64,000 nt of DNA. It comes from Tubulanus polymorphus (Eukaryota > Nemertea > Palaeonemertea > Tubulaniformes > Tubulanidae). Shown in pieces: positions 11,570 to 23,085 of this stretch. Numbering within the stretch: the stretch's first letter is position 1; every line of letters begins with the position of its first letter. The notes under the pieces are model-generated. The model was not told the origin of the DNA, searched no databases, and saw only the letters and a program-made list of their open reading frames with translations. A program made the position numbers and the translations under genes. The DNA lies in NCBI RefSeq assembly GCF_964204645.1, contig NC_134025.1:18942001-19006000 (forward strand). The letters run 5' to 3'.

Positions 11570-12742
11570 TTTTGGTTTACCTTTGTCAGCAGTATGAGGT
11601 TGACATTGAGCCAATTCATGTAACATCGCGGTACGTTTTTTTATGTACGTTTTTTTTCATTGGTTCTCAGGTTAAACGACGTATAATCGATGCGATTGAA
11701 GACATGACGAACCTCCGCCGATGACATGGTCAACTCTGTTTAAATTCGACGAAAAACTGTTTTTGGCTGGAAAATTCTTAGCTCTTGCGTATAAAATTGT
11801 AATGACCTCGATTGGCGGGCGTCATCTCTACGAGCGAATGTGATTGGCTGTTTTTGGGATATACGGGGAATTCTGGCGCTACTAAAATAATTATGGAGAA
11901 GCCATTTATGGCGAACGTTTCATTGGACTAGGTGCAAATTTTAAATGCTCATTGCTGGTGAGAATATAATTATTTCACATATCGCCATAGGTATTGTTTC
12001 ATTTTAATACCCAGTGATTGTGTTGATTGAGATTGAAGTGAAGCGAACGTTATTACACAAGGCCTCCGCGTACGCGGGAGTGCTAAACATTAGACTGTTG
12101 CACACACAAACACACGCTCATACAGACTACTATATGGTGATGCTGTAACGCTGCTTGGGGCGTGCATGTTTGGTATGATAACAGGCTGAAAAATCGTCGT
12201 AGCAGAAGATGAGCGCTGTGTTTTCTGTTTGATAGAATTTGTAATAAATTGTAATTTCTTGTGACCTGAAAATACTAATTAGCAAACTATAGGTATAGAT
12301 CGAGGTCTGAATATTGTAGGTGTAAATTCCAGGATTTAAAACGATCTAATACTACGCCCAGTGTTTTAGCTTCCGCGGCCATACATTGGAAGAGGTTCGT
12401 TTCCAAGACTCAATATTCAGGCACCCCTTGTTATGTGACATCATATGAATTTTATTTGAATATTTTTTCATATTGTGAAAAATACATTTTCGAAAATATA
12501 AAATAGTTTCCAATGCCGCACCTACCTGTACCCTACGAAATTTTGGACGTAGACCATAAACAAATGTTTATCTTGGGGTCTTATTTGACTACAAAATAAT
12601 TCTTTTTAGGAAAGATAAAATACAATATAAACTTATAGAACCTTGAAGTCACGAATTAAAAAGATTTTTCAAGCAATGCCCTTACTCCAAACAACCTCTG
12701 GCTTTCAAGGTAAACCACACTTTGCCCATGGGCAATTTATTT
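11570..12742 (+). mobile_element. HINE-1 copy 1 (Helentron-like, non-autonomous)
   Basis: Best of five copies. 5' end TTTTGGTTTACCTTTG; near the 3' end the inverse AAGGTAAACC (about 12706) and then the hairpin TTTGCCCATGGGCAA. Asymmetric inverted repeats plus a 3' hairpin, no target duplication and insertion in T-runs are the marks of Helentron-associated elements. No Rep/helicase frame, so mobilised in trans. It carries a promoter-like internal block (CATTGGTT, GATTGGCTG, TATAAAATT). The frame around RRIIDAIEDM is shared between copies, but indels break it, so it is unlikely to be coding. Confidence 0.75.
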
Positions 12743-12860
12743 TCCTTTTTGGCCACACCATAAGAAAACCCTGTTTCTCGGGCCCGACTGACCCGATATT
12801 CGTCGTGTCAGATAATCATTTTCAGAATAAAATACAATTGCCTACCAACCCTTTTTCAAA

Positions 12861-13516
12861 ATTTTGGGCAAAATAATTTTTTTCAAAAATATCGGCATCA
12901 AGATCAACATCATAAAAATATTTTATTTCATCGGATTTAACAATTTGATTCTGGAAGTGGTGCAGCCATGCTCAGACAACTTCTTTTTTGGCTAATCGGA
13001 CGACATTGGATTGTAAAATTCCAGGAGTTTCGTGAAATATGTTCAAAATATAGGCCTAGTTTTTTTTATAGGTAATCGTACAAACACCTCAATTTCCTTT
13101 TATTATTGTGGTCTACTAGCTGTTAATCATATTCCTTAATAAAACTTTGTCCATTAACTAGTATTTATGGGACCTACCCCATTTTCAAAAGTAAACCAAC
13201 AATTTTTTTTCTGTAAAAAGAAAAAAATTCCCTACCTTCCTACCCATTTTGATGATTGCCCTGCCTGTGAAACAGGATAATTTTTCTTTACAGCAAGGTT
13301 ATTTCAGCACAATCTTCATAAGTAATCTAGCAATTATCAACATATGATATATTCCGAAAAGACACCACAATATTCAAATAACAACCATCTAATAGCTTGT
13401 ACTAACTTGGTTCATGTCTACAATAAAACTTTTGTGTTTAAGGGGCGGATCCAGGGGCATGTTGTGATGTTGTGACCATGTCGACCAATAAAAAGGGCAT
13501 ATATTCTTAATTTGGG
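12861..13516. repeat. Tandem duplication, unit 1
   Basis: Near-identical to 13526-14252. From 12891 and 13626 on (GGCATCAAGATCAACATC) the units match for about 625 bp with a handful of substitutions and single-base indels. Unit 2 has an extra block of about 70 bp near its left end. Contains no open frame. Confidence 0.85.
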
Positions 13517-13525
13517 CAAAATAAA

Positions 13526-14252
13526 ATTTTGGGCAAAATAATTTTTTTCAAAAATATATATGTGGCCGACCGACTACCAAACTCTCCATTCATGTAATAC
13601 TTTTTTTCTTTTAATCAGAGCATGATATCGGCATCAAGATCAACATCATAAAAATATTTTATTTCATCGGATTTAACAATTTGATTCTGGAAGTGGTGCA
13701 GCCATGCTCAGACAACTTCTTTTTTGGCTAATCGGACGACCTTGGATTGTAAAATTCCAGGAGTTTCGTGAAATATGTTCAAAATATAGGCCTAGTTTTT
13801 TTTATAGGTAATCGTACAAACACCTCAATTTCCTTTTATTATTGTGGTCTACTAGCTGTTAATCATATTCCTTAATAAAACTATGTCCATTAACTAGTAT
13901 TTATGGGACCTACCCCATTTTCAAAAGTAAACCAACAATATTTTTTCTGTAAAAAGAAAAAAATTCCCTACCTTCCTACCCATTTTGATGATTGCCCTGC
14001 CTGTGAAACAGGATAATTTTTCTTTACAGCAAGGTTATTTCAGCACAATCTTCATAAGTAATCTAGCAATTATCAACATATGATATATTCCGAAAAGACA
14101 CCACAATATTCAAATAACAACCATCTAATAGCTTGTACTAACTTGGTTCACGTCTACAATAAAACTTTTGTGTTTAAGGGGCGGATCCAGGGGCATGTTG
14201 TGATGTTGTGACCATGTCGACCAATAAAAAGGGCATATATTCTTAATTTGGG
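13526..14252. repeat. Tandem duplication, unit 2
   Basis: Second unit of the duplication. The right third, from CATAAGTAATCTAGCAATTA, also matches 46332-46445, so the duplicated block is itself a dispersed repeat. The near identity of units suggests a recent event. Confidence 0.85.
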
Positions 14253-14295
14253 GCGGAAAGGCATATCAGCAAAATTTTTGAAATTTTATTATCAT

Positions 14296-14486
14296 TTTAG
14301 AGCTTTCTGAGCATCTCTGACGGACATTTAGTCAAGAAACATGGTTATATATTTAGGAAAAATATCTATTGTGTATCTCAGGTGGTTGCAACGGCAAATT
14401 TTGATACAGAGAAAAAATAAAAAGGCACTTTAAAATTCCGACCGTGTTGGGCGACACGGTCGACATGGTCTAAATCCGCCCCTGCG
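14296..14486 (+). repeat. Dispersed repeat, inverted partner at 4.3 kb
   Basis: Inverse of 4264-4440. Ends CTAAATCCGCCCC, a motif also met as GGGGCGGATCCAGGGGC at 13441 and 14179. Confidence 0.75.
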
Positions 14487-14559
14487 TTTCCCAGTCCCCG
14501 GGTTTATTCATGTAGCAATGTGGAATTGAACAGTGGAATTGAATAGCGGAATAACAAAT

Positions 14560-14771
14560 GTTGTTAGTTTCAGGGTCAGTGGTTTATGTGTAAGGTCTCC
14601 AGGGGGCGTTGAATAGCGGAATTAGTTAGTATTTCCATATTGAATTGGTACCTAGGCATATTTTGTTACTTCTATCAATTGCAAAATTGTAGCTAATGAC
14701 ATTTTCTATGAATGTTAGGAGTTTCAAGGTCATAGTTTTCACCATACATGATGTTCACCAGGTGTTGTCAA
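14560..14771 (+). repeat. HINE-2 core-repeat fragment next to an exon
   Basis: Contains CCAGGGGGCGTTGAATAG, GGTACCTAGGCATATTTTGT, TCAATTGCAAAATTGTAGCT and GAGTTTCAAGGTCAT, the core unit that is tandemly repeated at 53.1-54.0 kb. It stops about 15 bp before the MYPT exon at 14786. Confidence 0.75.
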
Positions 14772-14785
14772 TTCATTTCTTTTAG

Positions 14786-14945
14786 GTTTGGATGCCGATG
14801 CGGCTCGACGGGAAGAAGAAGAGATGATGCTGAATGATGCTAATAATTGGCTTAAAACTAAAGTTATCCGTGAAACTCATCATCCAAAAACAGGGGCCAC
14901 TGCTTTTCATGTCGCAGCAGCAAAAGGCTACATAAAAGTCCTGAA
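14786..14945 (+). CDS. PPP1R12A: MYPT exon: linker and next ankyrin repeat
   Basis: Acceptor TTCTTTTAG ends at 14785; donor GTAAGT starts at 14946. Encodes the charged helical linker LDADAARREEEEMMLNDANN, then WLKTKVIRETHHPKTG and the start of an ankyrin repeat, ATAFHVAAAKGYIKVL. The AARxEEExxMLxDAxxWL linker between two ankyrin blocks is distinctive of the MYPT family. It enters in phase with the previous exon (G+GT = Gly) and leaves with two bases (AA) of a codon. A HINE-2 type core repeat ends only about 15 bp before this exon (see findings). Confidence 0.92.
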
Positions 14946-15591
14946 GTAAGTTTATGTTCAAGTATTATTCATTTGTCATAGTCAAACTCATGCAAGCAAA
15001 CAGCTAGAAATTTCTTATGGTTATTTTTAGTATTGCTTGACGTCTATGACATCATGCCAATGCTAGTAAAATGGATTTAAAGTCATAGGCAAAATTTTTT
15101 TAGAGGAATAACCCTCACCCTGTTAACCCTGCACCCCCTTCTAGGAAGCCAGTAAAACATATACAGGTAAAACATATACAGAATATCATAGGCGGCACCA
15201 GGAATTTTCTTCGGGGGGTTTGAGTACGTAATTTTTTACTAAAAGTCGCCGAAGGGCGGAGCCTGCTCGGGTGCGGAAATATAAAACATTTTTATCAGCG
15301 GAAATTTCCGCAAAATTATGTGAAGGAGATGCATTCTGACGCTATCTACTAGGCCTAATACCAACGAATACGTCGAGAACGACAGGACCTAACCATCCAC
15401 ATGTATTAATGATTCCATCTAATATTTACCCCGCATCCGAGCGGGATCTGCCCTTCAGACAGAAATATTTTAGGCTTAACGACAAACGCTACTTGTCATA
15501 TGACATGTATGACAACGCGTGCCTCTGTAACCGGCTGGTTGTTGTATCGGCAGGCTGGCTGGGGAACTAGCATTTACACCAGCGGTACAGG

Positions 15592-15642
15592 ATTCCATCC
15601 ATCAGGAACAACAAGGCAGTTAAACCTTATATGTACAATCTT
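15592..15642 (+). repeat. 51-bp inverted repeat, left arm
   Basis: Perfect reverse complement of 17607-17657. Holds AACAAGGCAGTTAAACC and ATATGTACAATCTT. On the right arm the same bases provide the 5' leader and first codons (MYNL) of the 231-aa frame. Confidence 0.9.
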
Positions 15643-15907
15643 TATTGCATCCCGGAATGAGAATGATTATCATAGCTTTACATAGTCTTTATATACAGAA
15701 TCATGAGTATAATGTGAGAACTAGGTGTCAGACAAGTTGTAGACATCAGGACGCACAAATAAACACCTAGTGACATGTTTGAGAGACATTAATTAATTAT
15801 CGATGAGCACTGACTATAGCTAATTATCGTGAAAACATGTTGAGTAATGTCACATGTTGATTACGACCTTAAAGCACATATTGACACTATAGTCATAAGT
15901 TATATTA

Positions 15908-15953
<46 letters not shown>

Positions 15954-16047
15954 AATATGTAGTAGAGCTATGAAATGTTATGAACTGTTCGATATGACAT
16001 TGTAGATCTATATGATTATGAAATATGCAAATTATATCAGGGTGACA
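15610..16047 (-). repeat. 0.44-kb direct repeat, copy 1 (LTR-like)
   Basis: Near-identical to 17658-18098, including a (TTA)n run at 15905. Read on the minus strand it starts TGTCACCCTGATATA, has a TATA-like box (TATATAAAG, near 15690) and then AATAAA (near 15645), the order expected in an LTR. Only two or three base differences from copy 2 outside the (TTA)n run. Confidence 0.85.
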
Positions 16048-16922
16048 GATGCCCCTTGTCCAATTAAATTTGGTCCTCCAAATTTGCGGAAAACGCAGAT
16101 ACTATAAGTTCATCAAAACTCCTTCCATCGCGAAAACATGAAAGATTGACTTTCACCGCGCAAAAATGTGCAAACGCTGGACAGTAACATCCAGATTATC
16201 AGTCATTCACGAAAGAGTCACATGTTGTCGTTATATACGGACGATGCGATGATACGTTAACTGTAATTTTGAATGATCTGCAAACGATCCCCGAATTCTG
16301 GTTGGTTCTGCGACGAACAGAAGTAGCGACGTGTTGCGTAGTTATAGCGTCCCGAAGATCAGTTGGTGATGCAAGTTGCAAGTAGTACGCATTTCTCTGT
16401 TTTGAAGATCTTTCGATTACTGACTGGAAATAACTTCGTGACACAATGATAGTAACATGCAACATTTGACATCAGAGCAGAGTTCAGGCAATGACACAAC
16501 ACAAATACAGTTACCCTTGTCAGCCAAAAGGAAAAAATTATCATCATCCAAAATAAGTGGTCAGAAGTAAATAAAGAATAACCATAGTAATTGAGCAAAG
16601 ATGACACCACCAGCATAACTGAACTGTTTTAACACCTATCATCGCAGTCTCAATTAATCCACGTTATATTATATCATTGATAAATTCATACCGTACCGTA
16701 CACTCATCTCAGTTATGTCTCGTATTAGATTTACAATGACGTTATTTGCGTGTTTTCTACGAAAGATTTCATGCACTCTACTTAAAATGACTAGTATATA
16801 TTAATTGAACGTATGAACTATCCGATCTTTGAACCGTTCAGGGCGTAAATAAACTGAAAATATACGTACGAGTAATAAGCTGATCAATTCATCGTTAATA
16901 TCCATATGATATCCTGGAAAGC
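16048..16922. other. Internal region of the 15.6-18.1 kb unit
   Basis: Lies between direct repeat 1 and the 231-aa frame. Only overlapping short minus-strand frames (16199-16465, 16359-16616) with no recognisable motif. Confidence 0.5.
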
Positions 16923-17618
16923 TTAAGAAAACCTACTGTAGCTACTACTGAGTTTCGAAGAAATAGATTTTAAACGAGAAGCGTACTGACTTTGTGTGCC
17001 AGGAGGTGTTTCATACCAAGGCCGCCATGCAGGGGGAGCGAACCGCCCAAATAAAACATAGTATTCTAAGACTCCCTGGTCGTTGAAACGTGTTGATACG
17101 GCTCGAGCGGCAGTAGGTATAATGTTTTTGAGCTCGGTTTCGGTGGGAGGCCTTTCATTTTCCAAGATGACATGATATATACCCCATACATGTTCAAGAC
17201 TCTCTCCGTAATCACTTACTTCAAACCAATCTCGTTTTGATGCCCGGTACCATGGACTGTCATGGTAATATTTTACGAATAGCACATTATTTTGAAATTT
17301 GGTAGCAACAACCGTTTTTCCTGTAGGGCACGGACATAATGCTCGACGATTTCCCGTCCGAATAGCTTCTTCGATAGCGACATTACTTGAATCTGAACTA
17401 CTCTTAACGCTATCCTGATTCGTATGATCTTGGTGAGTTTTCGATCGAGCTGAACAATATACACTATTTACATTCTCATTATTTGATGAGTCTTCATTAG
17501 ACATCTGATTATCAAATTCCTGGAAGCGATCATTAGTAACATATACACCCTGTATTACGGTTCCATTTAATTTTCTTCTAGGTTTTTCACGTATCTCTAC
17601 TTCACTAAGATTGTACAT
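16923..17618 (-). CDS. Unknown 231-aa protein of a repeat-bounded unit
   Basis: Longest frame in the window that is not MYPT or a known retroelement. The start (MYNLSEVEIREKPRRK) lies inside the right 51-bp inverted repeat. Residues 35-85 are polar and Ser/Asn-rich, probably disordered. A denser block follows with NRRALCPCPTGKTVVATKF, FVKYYHDSPWYRASKRDWFE, ESLEHVWGIYHVI, PTAARAVSTRFNDQG and FAPPAWRPWYETPPG, rich in Trp and Tyr and so likely folded. I recognise no family. Position between direct and inverted repeats suggests a transposon protein. No splice signals are needed. Stop TAG/TAA context follows Ser-rich RLKSISSKLSSSYSRFS. Confidence 0.6.
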   Translation of the reverse strand: MYNLSEVEIREKPRRKLNGTVIQGVYVTNDRFQEFDNQMSNEDSSNNENVNSVYCSARSKTHQDHTNQDSVKSSSDSSNVAIEEAIRTGNRRALCPCPTGKTVVATKFQNNVLFVKYYHDSPWYRASKRDWFEVSDYGESLEHVWGIYHVILENERPPTETELKNIIPTAARAVSTRFNDQGVLEYYVLFGRFAPPAWRPWYETPPGTQSQYASRLKSISSKLSSSYSRFS

Positions 17619-17657
17619 ATAAGGTTTAACTGCCTTGTTGTTCCTGATGGATGGAAT
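17607..17657 (-). repeat. 51-bp inverted repeat, right arm
   Basis: Perfect inverse of 15592-15642. It abuts direct repeat copy 2, so the 32 bp from 17609 and the start of copy 2 form a long hairpin with the loop ATTCCATCCATCAGGAAC (on the minus strand). Contains the ATG of the 231-aa frame at 17616-17618. Confidence 0.9.
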
Positions 17658-17955
17658 AACAAGGCAGTTAAACCTTATATGTACAATCTTTATTGCATCC
17701 CGGAATGAGAATGATTATCATAGCTTTACATAGTCTTTATATACAGAATCATGAGTATAATGTGAGAACTAGGTGTCAGACAAGTTGTAGACATCAGGAC
17801 GCACAAATAAACACCTAGTGACATGTTTGAGAGACATTAATTAATTATCGATGAGCACTGACTATAGCTAATTATCGTGAAAACATGTTGAGTAATGTCA
17901 CATGTTGATTATGACCTTTAAGCACATATTGACACTATAGTCATAAGTTATATTA

Positions 17956-18004
<49 letters not shown>

Positions 18005-18098
18005 AATATGTAGTAGAGCTATGAAATGTTATGAACTGTTCGATATGACATTGTAGATCTATATGATTATGAAATATGCAAATTATATCAGGGTGACA
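17658..18098 (-). repeat. 0.44-kb direct repeat, copy 2 (LTR-like)
   Basis: Second copy of 15610-16047, 2.05 kb away. It would be the 5' LTR if the 231-aa frame belongs to a minus-strand LTR-type element. No matching target duplication was found at the outer ends (GGAAC on the left, CCACT on the right). Confidence 0.85.
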
Positions 18099-18476
18099 CC
18101 ACTTCAAACTGGCACAGTTCGAAGCGAGATGCTTTGTCATGTGGCAGTAGCTGGCTCGCAAAAGCTATTAGAGAAGTTTCCCAATATCACGAATACAACT
18201 TTCATCACTTGCCGATTAAGACACCAGCTATTAAAAGTTTAGCCCATTAATTTTGACTGATGTTTAATATGATAGGGCCTATGGTTTAATTGATAGTGAT
18301 GGACCGAAATTGGTTTTGATTATGTGTCACACGTGAAGGCAAGAAATATTATGGACTTTGTCCATGTTTGTTTTTACAAAACGGACGATATCAATAGAAA
18401 CAGATGCGATGATCGAAGGGGGTCACTTTACGTTAGATTATGCCGGGACTCAACCCTTTTCATTTGAACATTTCTT

Positions 18477-19146
18477 GACGTATCGGCCCCACTCCGCGCG
18501 GTTCCGCCACCGTGCGGGATTTACGCGAAGCAGCAAACACAAACATGGCCACTCTCTCAATTTTCAATGATAGAAATCGTGTGTGCATTTCAATTATTTC
18601 GGCTGTTAGGGTTTTAAGGAACAATATAAGTTGATGATGTGATATGGCGATGTTAATTAATGATAATTCCGCAGTGAAGCTAGTCACGAACGGTGCCGAT
18701 TGAGTGTACATCTGCCAAAAACACTGAAATGTGCGTAGTTGCGTAACTATTTGCAGTGAATTGCAGACAAAACATGAAGCCTTAACGGCCGTTTAAAAAA
18801 AAATTATACCAATCGCAATTGTAAAATAAAAATGAGATAGAACCTAAGTTAAAATTCTGGCCATTTCTAAAATGTTATTACTAATTTTTAGTCAGTGCCG
18901 AACGTTTAGTTTTCCAACAATAATGAGGGGTGGTAGGTAGTCATGCAATTCAAGTCATCATTTATTACACGTTACTTCCGTGTTGTTGAAAATCTCGCGA
19001 GTCCTGGACCAAACCCCATTGAACAATGTGATCTGTGTGCTGGCCACAAATGCACACAGATCACACTACACTACCCATTACAAACTCCAGTACCCACAGC
19101 TTTCATATATCCATCCAAATATTTAGAGTGTCTTTCTTCCTGGGTG
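18477..19146 (+). repeat. 0.67-kb dispersed repeat, copy 1
   Basis: Near-identical to 31736-32412, with a diverged third copy at 26642-27090. Starts GACGTATCGGCCC, has a GC-rich head (CGCCACCGTGCGGGATTTACG) leading to AAACATGGCC, then AT-rich DNA and a terminal block (ATCTGTGTGCTGGCCACAA). The block 18943-19170 is open in frame but differs little because the copies are young, so coding is unproven. Confidence 0.8.
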
Positions 19147-19639
19147 GTAGTAAAACATGTTTTGAATTAAAACAAATGGCAAAATGGCAGGGAAATGGAG
19201 ACTAATAGTCAGTAAAATGAAAACATGATATTCAATTGAATTCGAACGGCGAGAATGGCTCTGATATAGACTAAGGAGTGGGATAATCCGTTTATGAAGG
19301 TATTACTCAGAAACTACTCAACCTAAATAAACAAACTATACACCAAATTTGAGGTATGTATCAGGGCTACATTTCAGAATAATTTTCCATGGTTCAGATT
19401 GATGCGTTGAGGTCATGTGACCAATGTCAGCCATCTTGGATTCGAAATTACCTTGGAAAATCTCTGGAATCGAAGCCTGGAAAAATAGTAATCCTCAAAA
19501 TAGAGCCATATTCCATATAGAAATAGATAACTACTCTTCTTATCTATGATGTCACCTAAGAAATTTATTTGAACAAAATGCTTTATAAAGATATGGTATG
19601 GAAATATCGAATATGCTTCAATAGATTGTCTTGATATTT

Positions 19640-19990
19640 GGGTTATGTGTCTAGACTAGATTTATCTTTAGCCCAAAAACTGGCCCCGTCAGAATCAAGA
19701 TGGCCAACTGGTGGCCATTGTTGTTTGCCAAAATCAGCACTTTTTACATATATTTTAATATATATTTGCACCCCACAAGGGCCCGTCAGCATATGAACAA
19801 TTTGTTCGATCGGACTGGAGTTGGCCCTCCTGTGACCTTTTTTGGGTCCAAAAAGGTAAATTTTGGTCTGAATTCAGACATCTGTAACTTCCTAAATGGT
19901 TTGCTGTTTTTTAGAGAATGGTCCTGGGAGTAAGTTTCTGTTAGCTCTTTTTGGCATAAATTCTAACCACTGAATATACACAGCTGATAA
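19640..19990 (+). mobile_element. HINE-2-like 5' region
   Basis: Shares with 51045-51365 the series AGCCCAAAAACTGGCC, TCAAGATGGCC, AAAATCAGCACTTTTTACA, GGGCCCGTCAGCATA and TTTTGG(C/T)CTGAA. It lacks the AGCCCACTTGG terminus and is probably a decayed copy. Confidence 0.6.
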
Positions 19991-20497
19991 TTTGTCATTA
20001 GAAAGGAGATAGGTGTTTGAATTAATATGGAGAATTTCATCCATCAGCCTTAAGCTGTTTGGATGTGTTTGGAGAAAATATGCAAAATTTCAGTGTATTT
20101 TCTCCCCATTCTACGAATCCATGCTTGACCTTGTTTCTTGATGATGACATCACTTGTAAAGACCTTTATAGGACTTTCCCAGTGACATCCTAATCAAAAA
20201 CATAGTATTGATAGTTCTGCCATGTGCTAGTGAGTCATATACCATATACATCATCAAAGTTGAACATGCTTAGTACACAGTGCGCCATGATTTTTTGACG
20301 CCTTATAAAACATTACCTTTATGAAACCTAATCAATGTTAACCATTCAGCGTCATTTTACAAACGACAACCGTAAATCGATGTGCAAAACGTCACAGGTC
20401 TATGTGTACACATACAAGCTATTTGGCAAAATATTATTGACAAAGATGTAGAATGTCTTTCTGTGATTATATAATGAGCTCTATTTGAAAGCCGTAA

Positions 20498-21411
20498 TGT
20501 TGTATTGCATTGAATATCATTAGAAGACGTATTGTAATAGTAATGGATGTATGATTATATCAGAAGCGGCAGACATAAATCGAAATGAAAAGTAAATCGG
20601 ATTATTCGGTCAAAATGGCAGATGTATACACGATTTGGAAGTCTGATATAAAAGAAAGACCCTGACATGGGAATGCTGGTGGATTGACGAAGCTATCTAC
20701 GATCTGTAGATCGGCGTGAATTTCATCGGCGGCTACAAGCGGTCAATTTAAAAATGTGTAAACATAATTTCAATATTCAAATGTTTTAGAAAATATGTTC
20801 GATATTAGGGGTTTGCAGGTTTCATGAGATTAGCAATGTATAATAGCATAGCTGTCATATACGGCTCCGTGTCCTCTGATGGCATGTGTATTAGGTGGCA
20901 ATTCAATTCAATTCTTTATTGATCCTTGTTACATATGAAATTCCCAAATTCAATAAAATTACACATTTTGAAATAAGAAAATACAACATACAAAACACAT
21001 GCGTAATTCATACAGAATAACATAAACAAGTTATTTTAAATGACATTAAGAGGATATCAAGTTACTGCCAAACTGGGACCGGGCCGGCTGGCTAGGCCCC
21101 ACACGGCTCCAAAGTCGATCGCAGACATCAGACAAGCCTTTTCCTCGACCATGCAGGCGATGGAGTTGCGCAGACCAGCAAAAGTGAATGAAGTCGGTCG
21201 CAAGTTATGAATTATTGACAGTTCTCAATAGAAAACCACTACTCAGTCGAGAAGACCTCCGTATCACCTACCCAATCGCCAAATCTCATAATTCCCCAAA
21301 TTTCTCAAAACCTCGATTTCAAATTTGCAATTCCACATTAGCTTATCCCAAAAATTCTATAATTTTTTCGCAGGCATCAAAAAATTTATTAAGATTAATT
21401 TTCTTGTTGAT
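20498..21411 (+). repeat. 0.9-kb dispersed repeat, copy 2
   Basis: Second copy of 7483-8399, same orientation, with many point differences and small indels. No shared open frame. Confidence 0.75.
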
Positions 21412-22549
21412 CTTTATCAGCTATTATTGCATATCTGAGAACAAAAATAAATGTTCTCAGTTAATCCTACTGGGCCCATGGTCCTTTATTGAATTTTATT
21501 TTGTACCCTAGTTTGTATCTTGATGAAAAAAACTTGTATAAGAATACACAGATGAATACAACACTATTCGAATATTACAAAAGCAACAAACTGGTAATCA
21601 GAATTGTGTCGAATATGAATTAAGAACTTCGAACAGCAATCCACATCCGTACTGAATGAGAACTGAAATGCTGGGTCTTAGTCACTTTGAAGTGTGTCGA
21701 CAGTTAATGGCATCAGTTTTTCGAAGATGACTTTATGTCTCAACTTTCAAAATTCCAATTGGTTCTTGATACTTAATTACACTTAAGCATAGGTGTGTGA
21801 TGTGTATATTTTGATATACCTAGGAGTCATGAAAAACCAAGACAATAATGTACTTCATAACAAGCTACATTGACCTCCCAGTCTGCCCTGAGATGTAAGA
21901 GTTGGCCAAACACCAGCACAACACACACATACTGATGTGTTGAATCCTGTATAAACTATCATTGCTGAGTCTCAGGGCAGTAACTAATACACACAGATAG
22001 GTGTACCACTGATATGCGTACAAATGTATTACATTGCAGCTGTGAGGTGATGAAGCAAACGAAGTTACAAAATAGTTCAAAATAGATTATTGGTAGTAAA
22101 TAATGACCTCAAATTAATATGGACTGCTCTGCTCTTCTTGATTTTGACATCTTTGGGGGCATCAAGAGTGACAAAAGTAATTTTTTAGGTCAGGTCGTAT
22201 CTGAGCCACCATGAAATTTTGGGGTAAAAATCTCTGGCTAGGAAATCGGCTTAATGGCTGGAAAATATGGCAGATAATATGACAATTTAGTTTAGCATAA
22301 TTTATAGGAAAACAATTATTCGAACTGTTTGTTCTTATTTCCTTAAACATTTTACTTGCTAAATACAAATTGCACAGTGAAGATAACTTTTAACAGATAT
22401 TGTATATTCACAAATCGGCATAAATTTATGAAGATGATAATTTAAAGGCAGCCTGGCCATAGAGCGCTAGTCTTGTGGTTAAATTGAGCCAATTTGCATG
22501 ATTAATAGTAGGCCCTTATATATTATTACTAATATTATGCAAATATGAC
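21412..22549. other. Intron, nothing recognised
   Basis: No gene. A degenerate HINE-3-like terminus (CTGGCCATAGAGCGC) lies near 22450. Confidence 0.45.
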
Positions 22550-22581
22550 CTCGAGAGCCCAGGATCTTTGGTCCTCCAATT
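22550..22581 (+). mobile_element. HINE-4 type 3' terminus
   Basis: CTCGAGAGCCCAGGATCTTT then GGTCCTCCAATTG. Related to the termini at 42562 and 46299, which form a GGACC-TTC-GGTCC hairpin followed by CTAGTT. The corresponding 5' end was not identified. Confidence 0.5.
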
Positions 22582-22629
22582 GATTGTTAGTTTAGTCTAG
22601 ATCTAGTTTCACAGTTATTATTACTACTA

Positions 22630-22740
22630 ATATGGTTTTAGTACTCATATGGTTTTAGTTGAATGAAGATCATTATGCTGGCATTTTGGATCTGAGATAT
22701 GATTGAAAATTCAGAAATTTTCATAACTGAAACGAAAACT
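22630..22740 (+). repeat. Short dispersed repeat, partner at 26.1 kb
   Basis: CATATGGTTTTAG(T/A)TGAATGAAGA and GAAATTTT...ACTGAAA blocks recur at 26090-26190 in the same orientation. Non-coding. Confidence 0.6.
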
Positions 22741-22919
22741 GACTACCATGGAGAACAAAACGAGTGGACTTGAAACGAAAATGCCACTTGGATTCTTCTA
22801 AAGCATCTGACTTCTCCACTTCCTCATTCATATGACATCATCTGTCAATGCAGCTGATTGCAATTCTGAAGTTTTCAAAGGACATTTTGAAGATGTTTCA
22901 ATCCATTATCTTGATCTTC

Positions 22920-23085
22920 TATGTAGGCCTAAATTTGTGAAGTATATTTTATCCCCCACGGCCCATCAGCATACAGAAATTGGGTCACATGGAATCAAGA
23001 TGGCTGTTCTTTTGGCCTTTTTATGCCCTCGGTTTAACCTTAGTTGAAAGGGGCATATAGATTTACTCGTGTCTGAATTCGCCCG
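22920..23085 (+). mobile_element. HINE-like segment before a core array
   Basis: CCCATCAGCATA, ATCAAGATGGCTGT and CCTTTTT match 51205-51280 in HINE-2. It leads directly into the 145-bp repeat array, so a HINE with a different core is likely. Confidence 0.55.
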
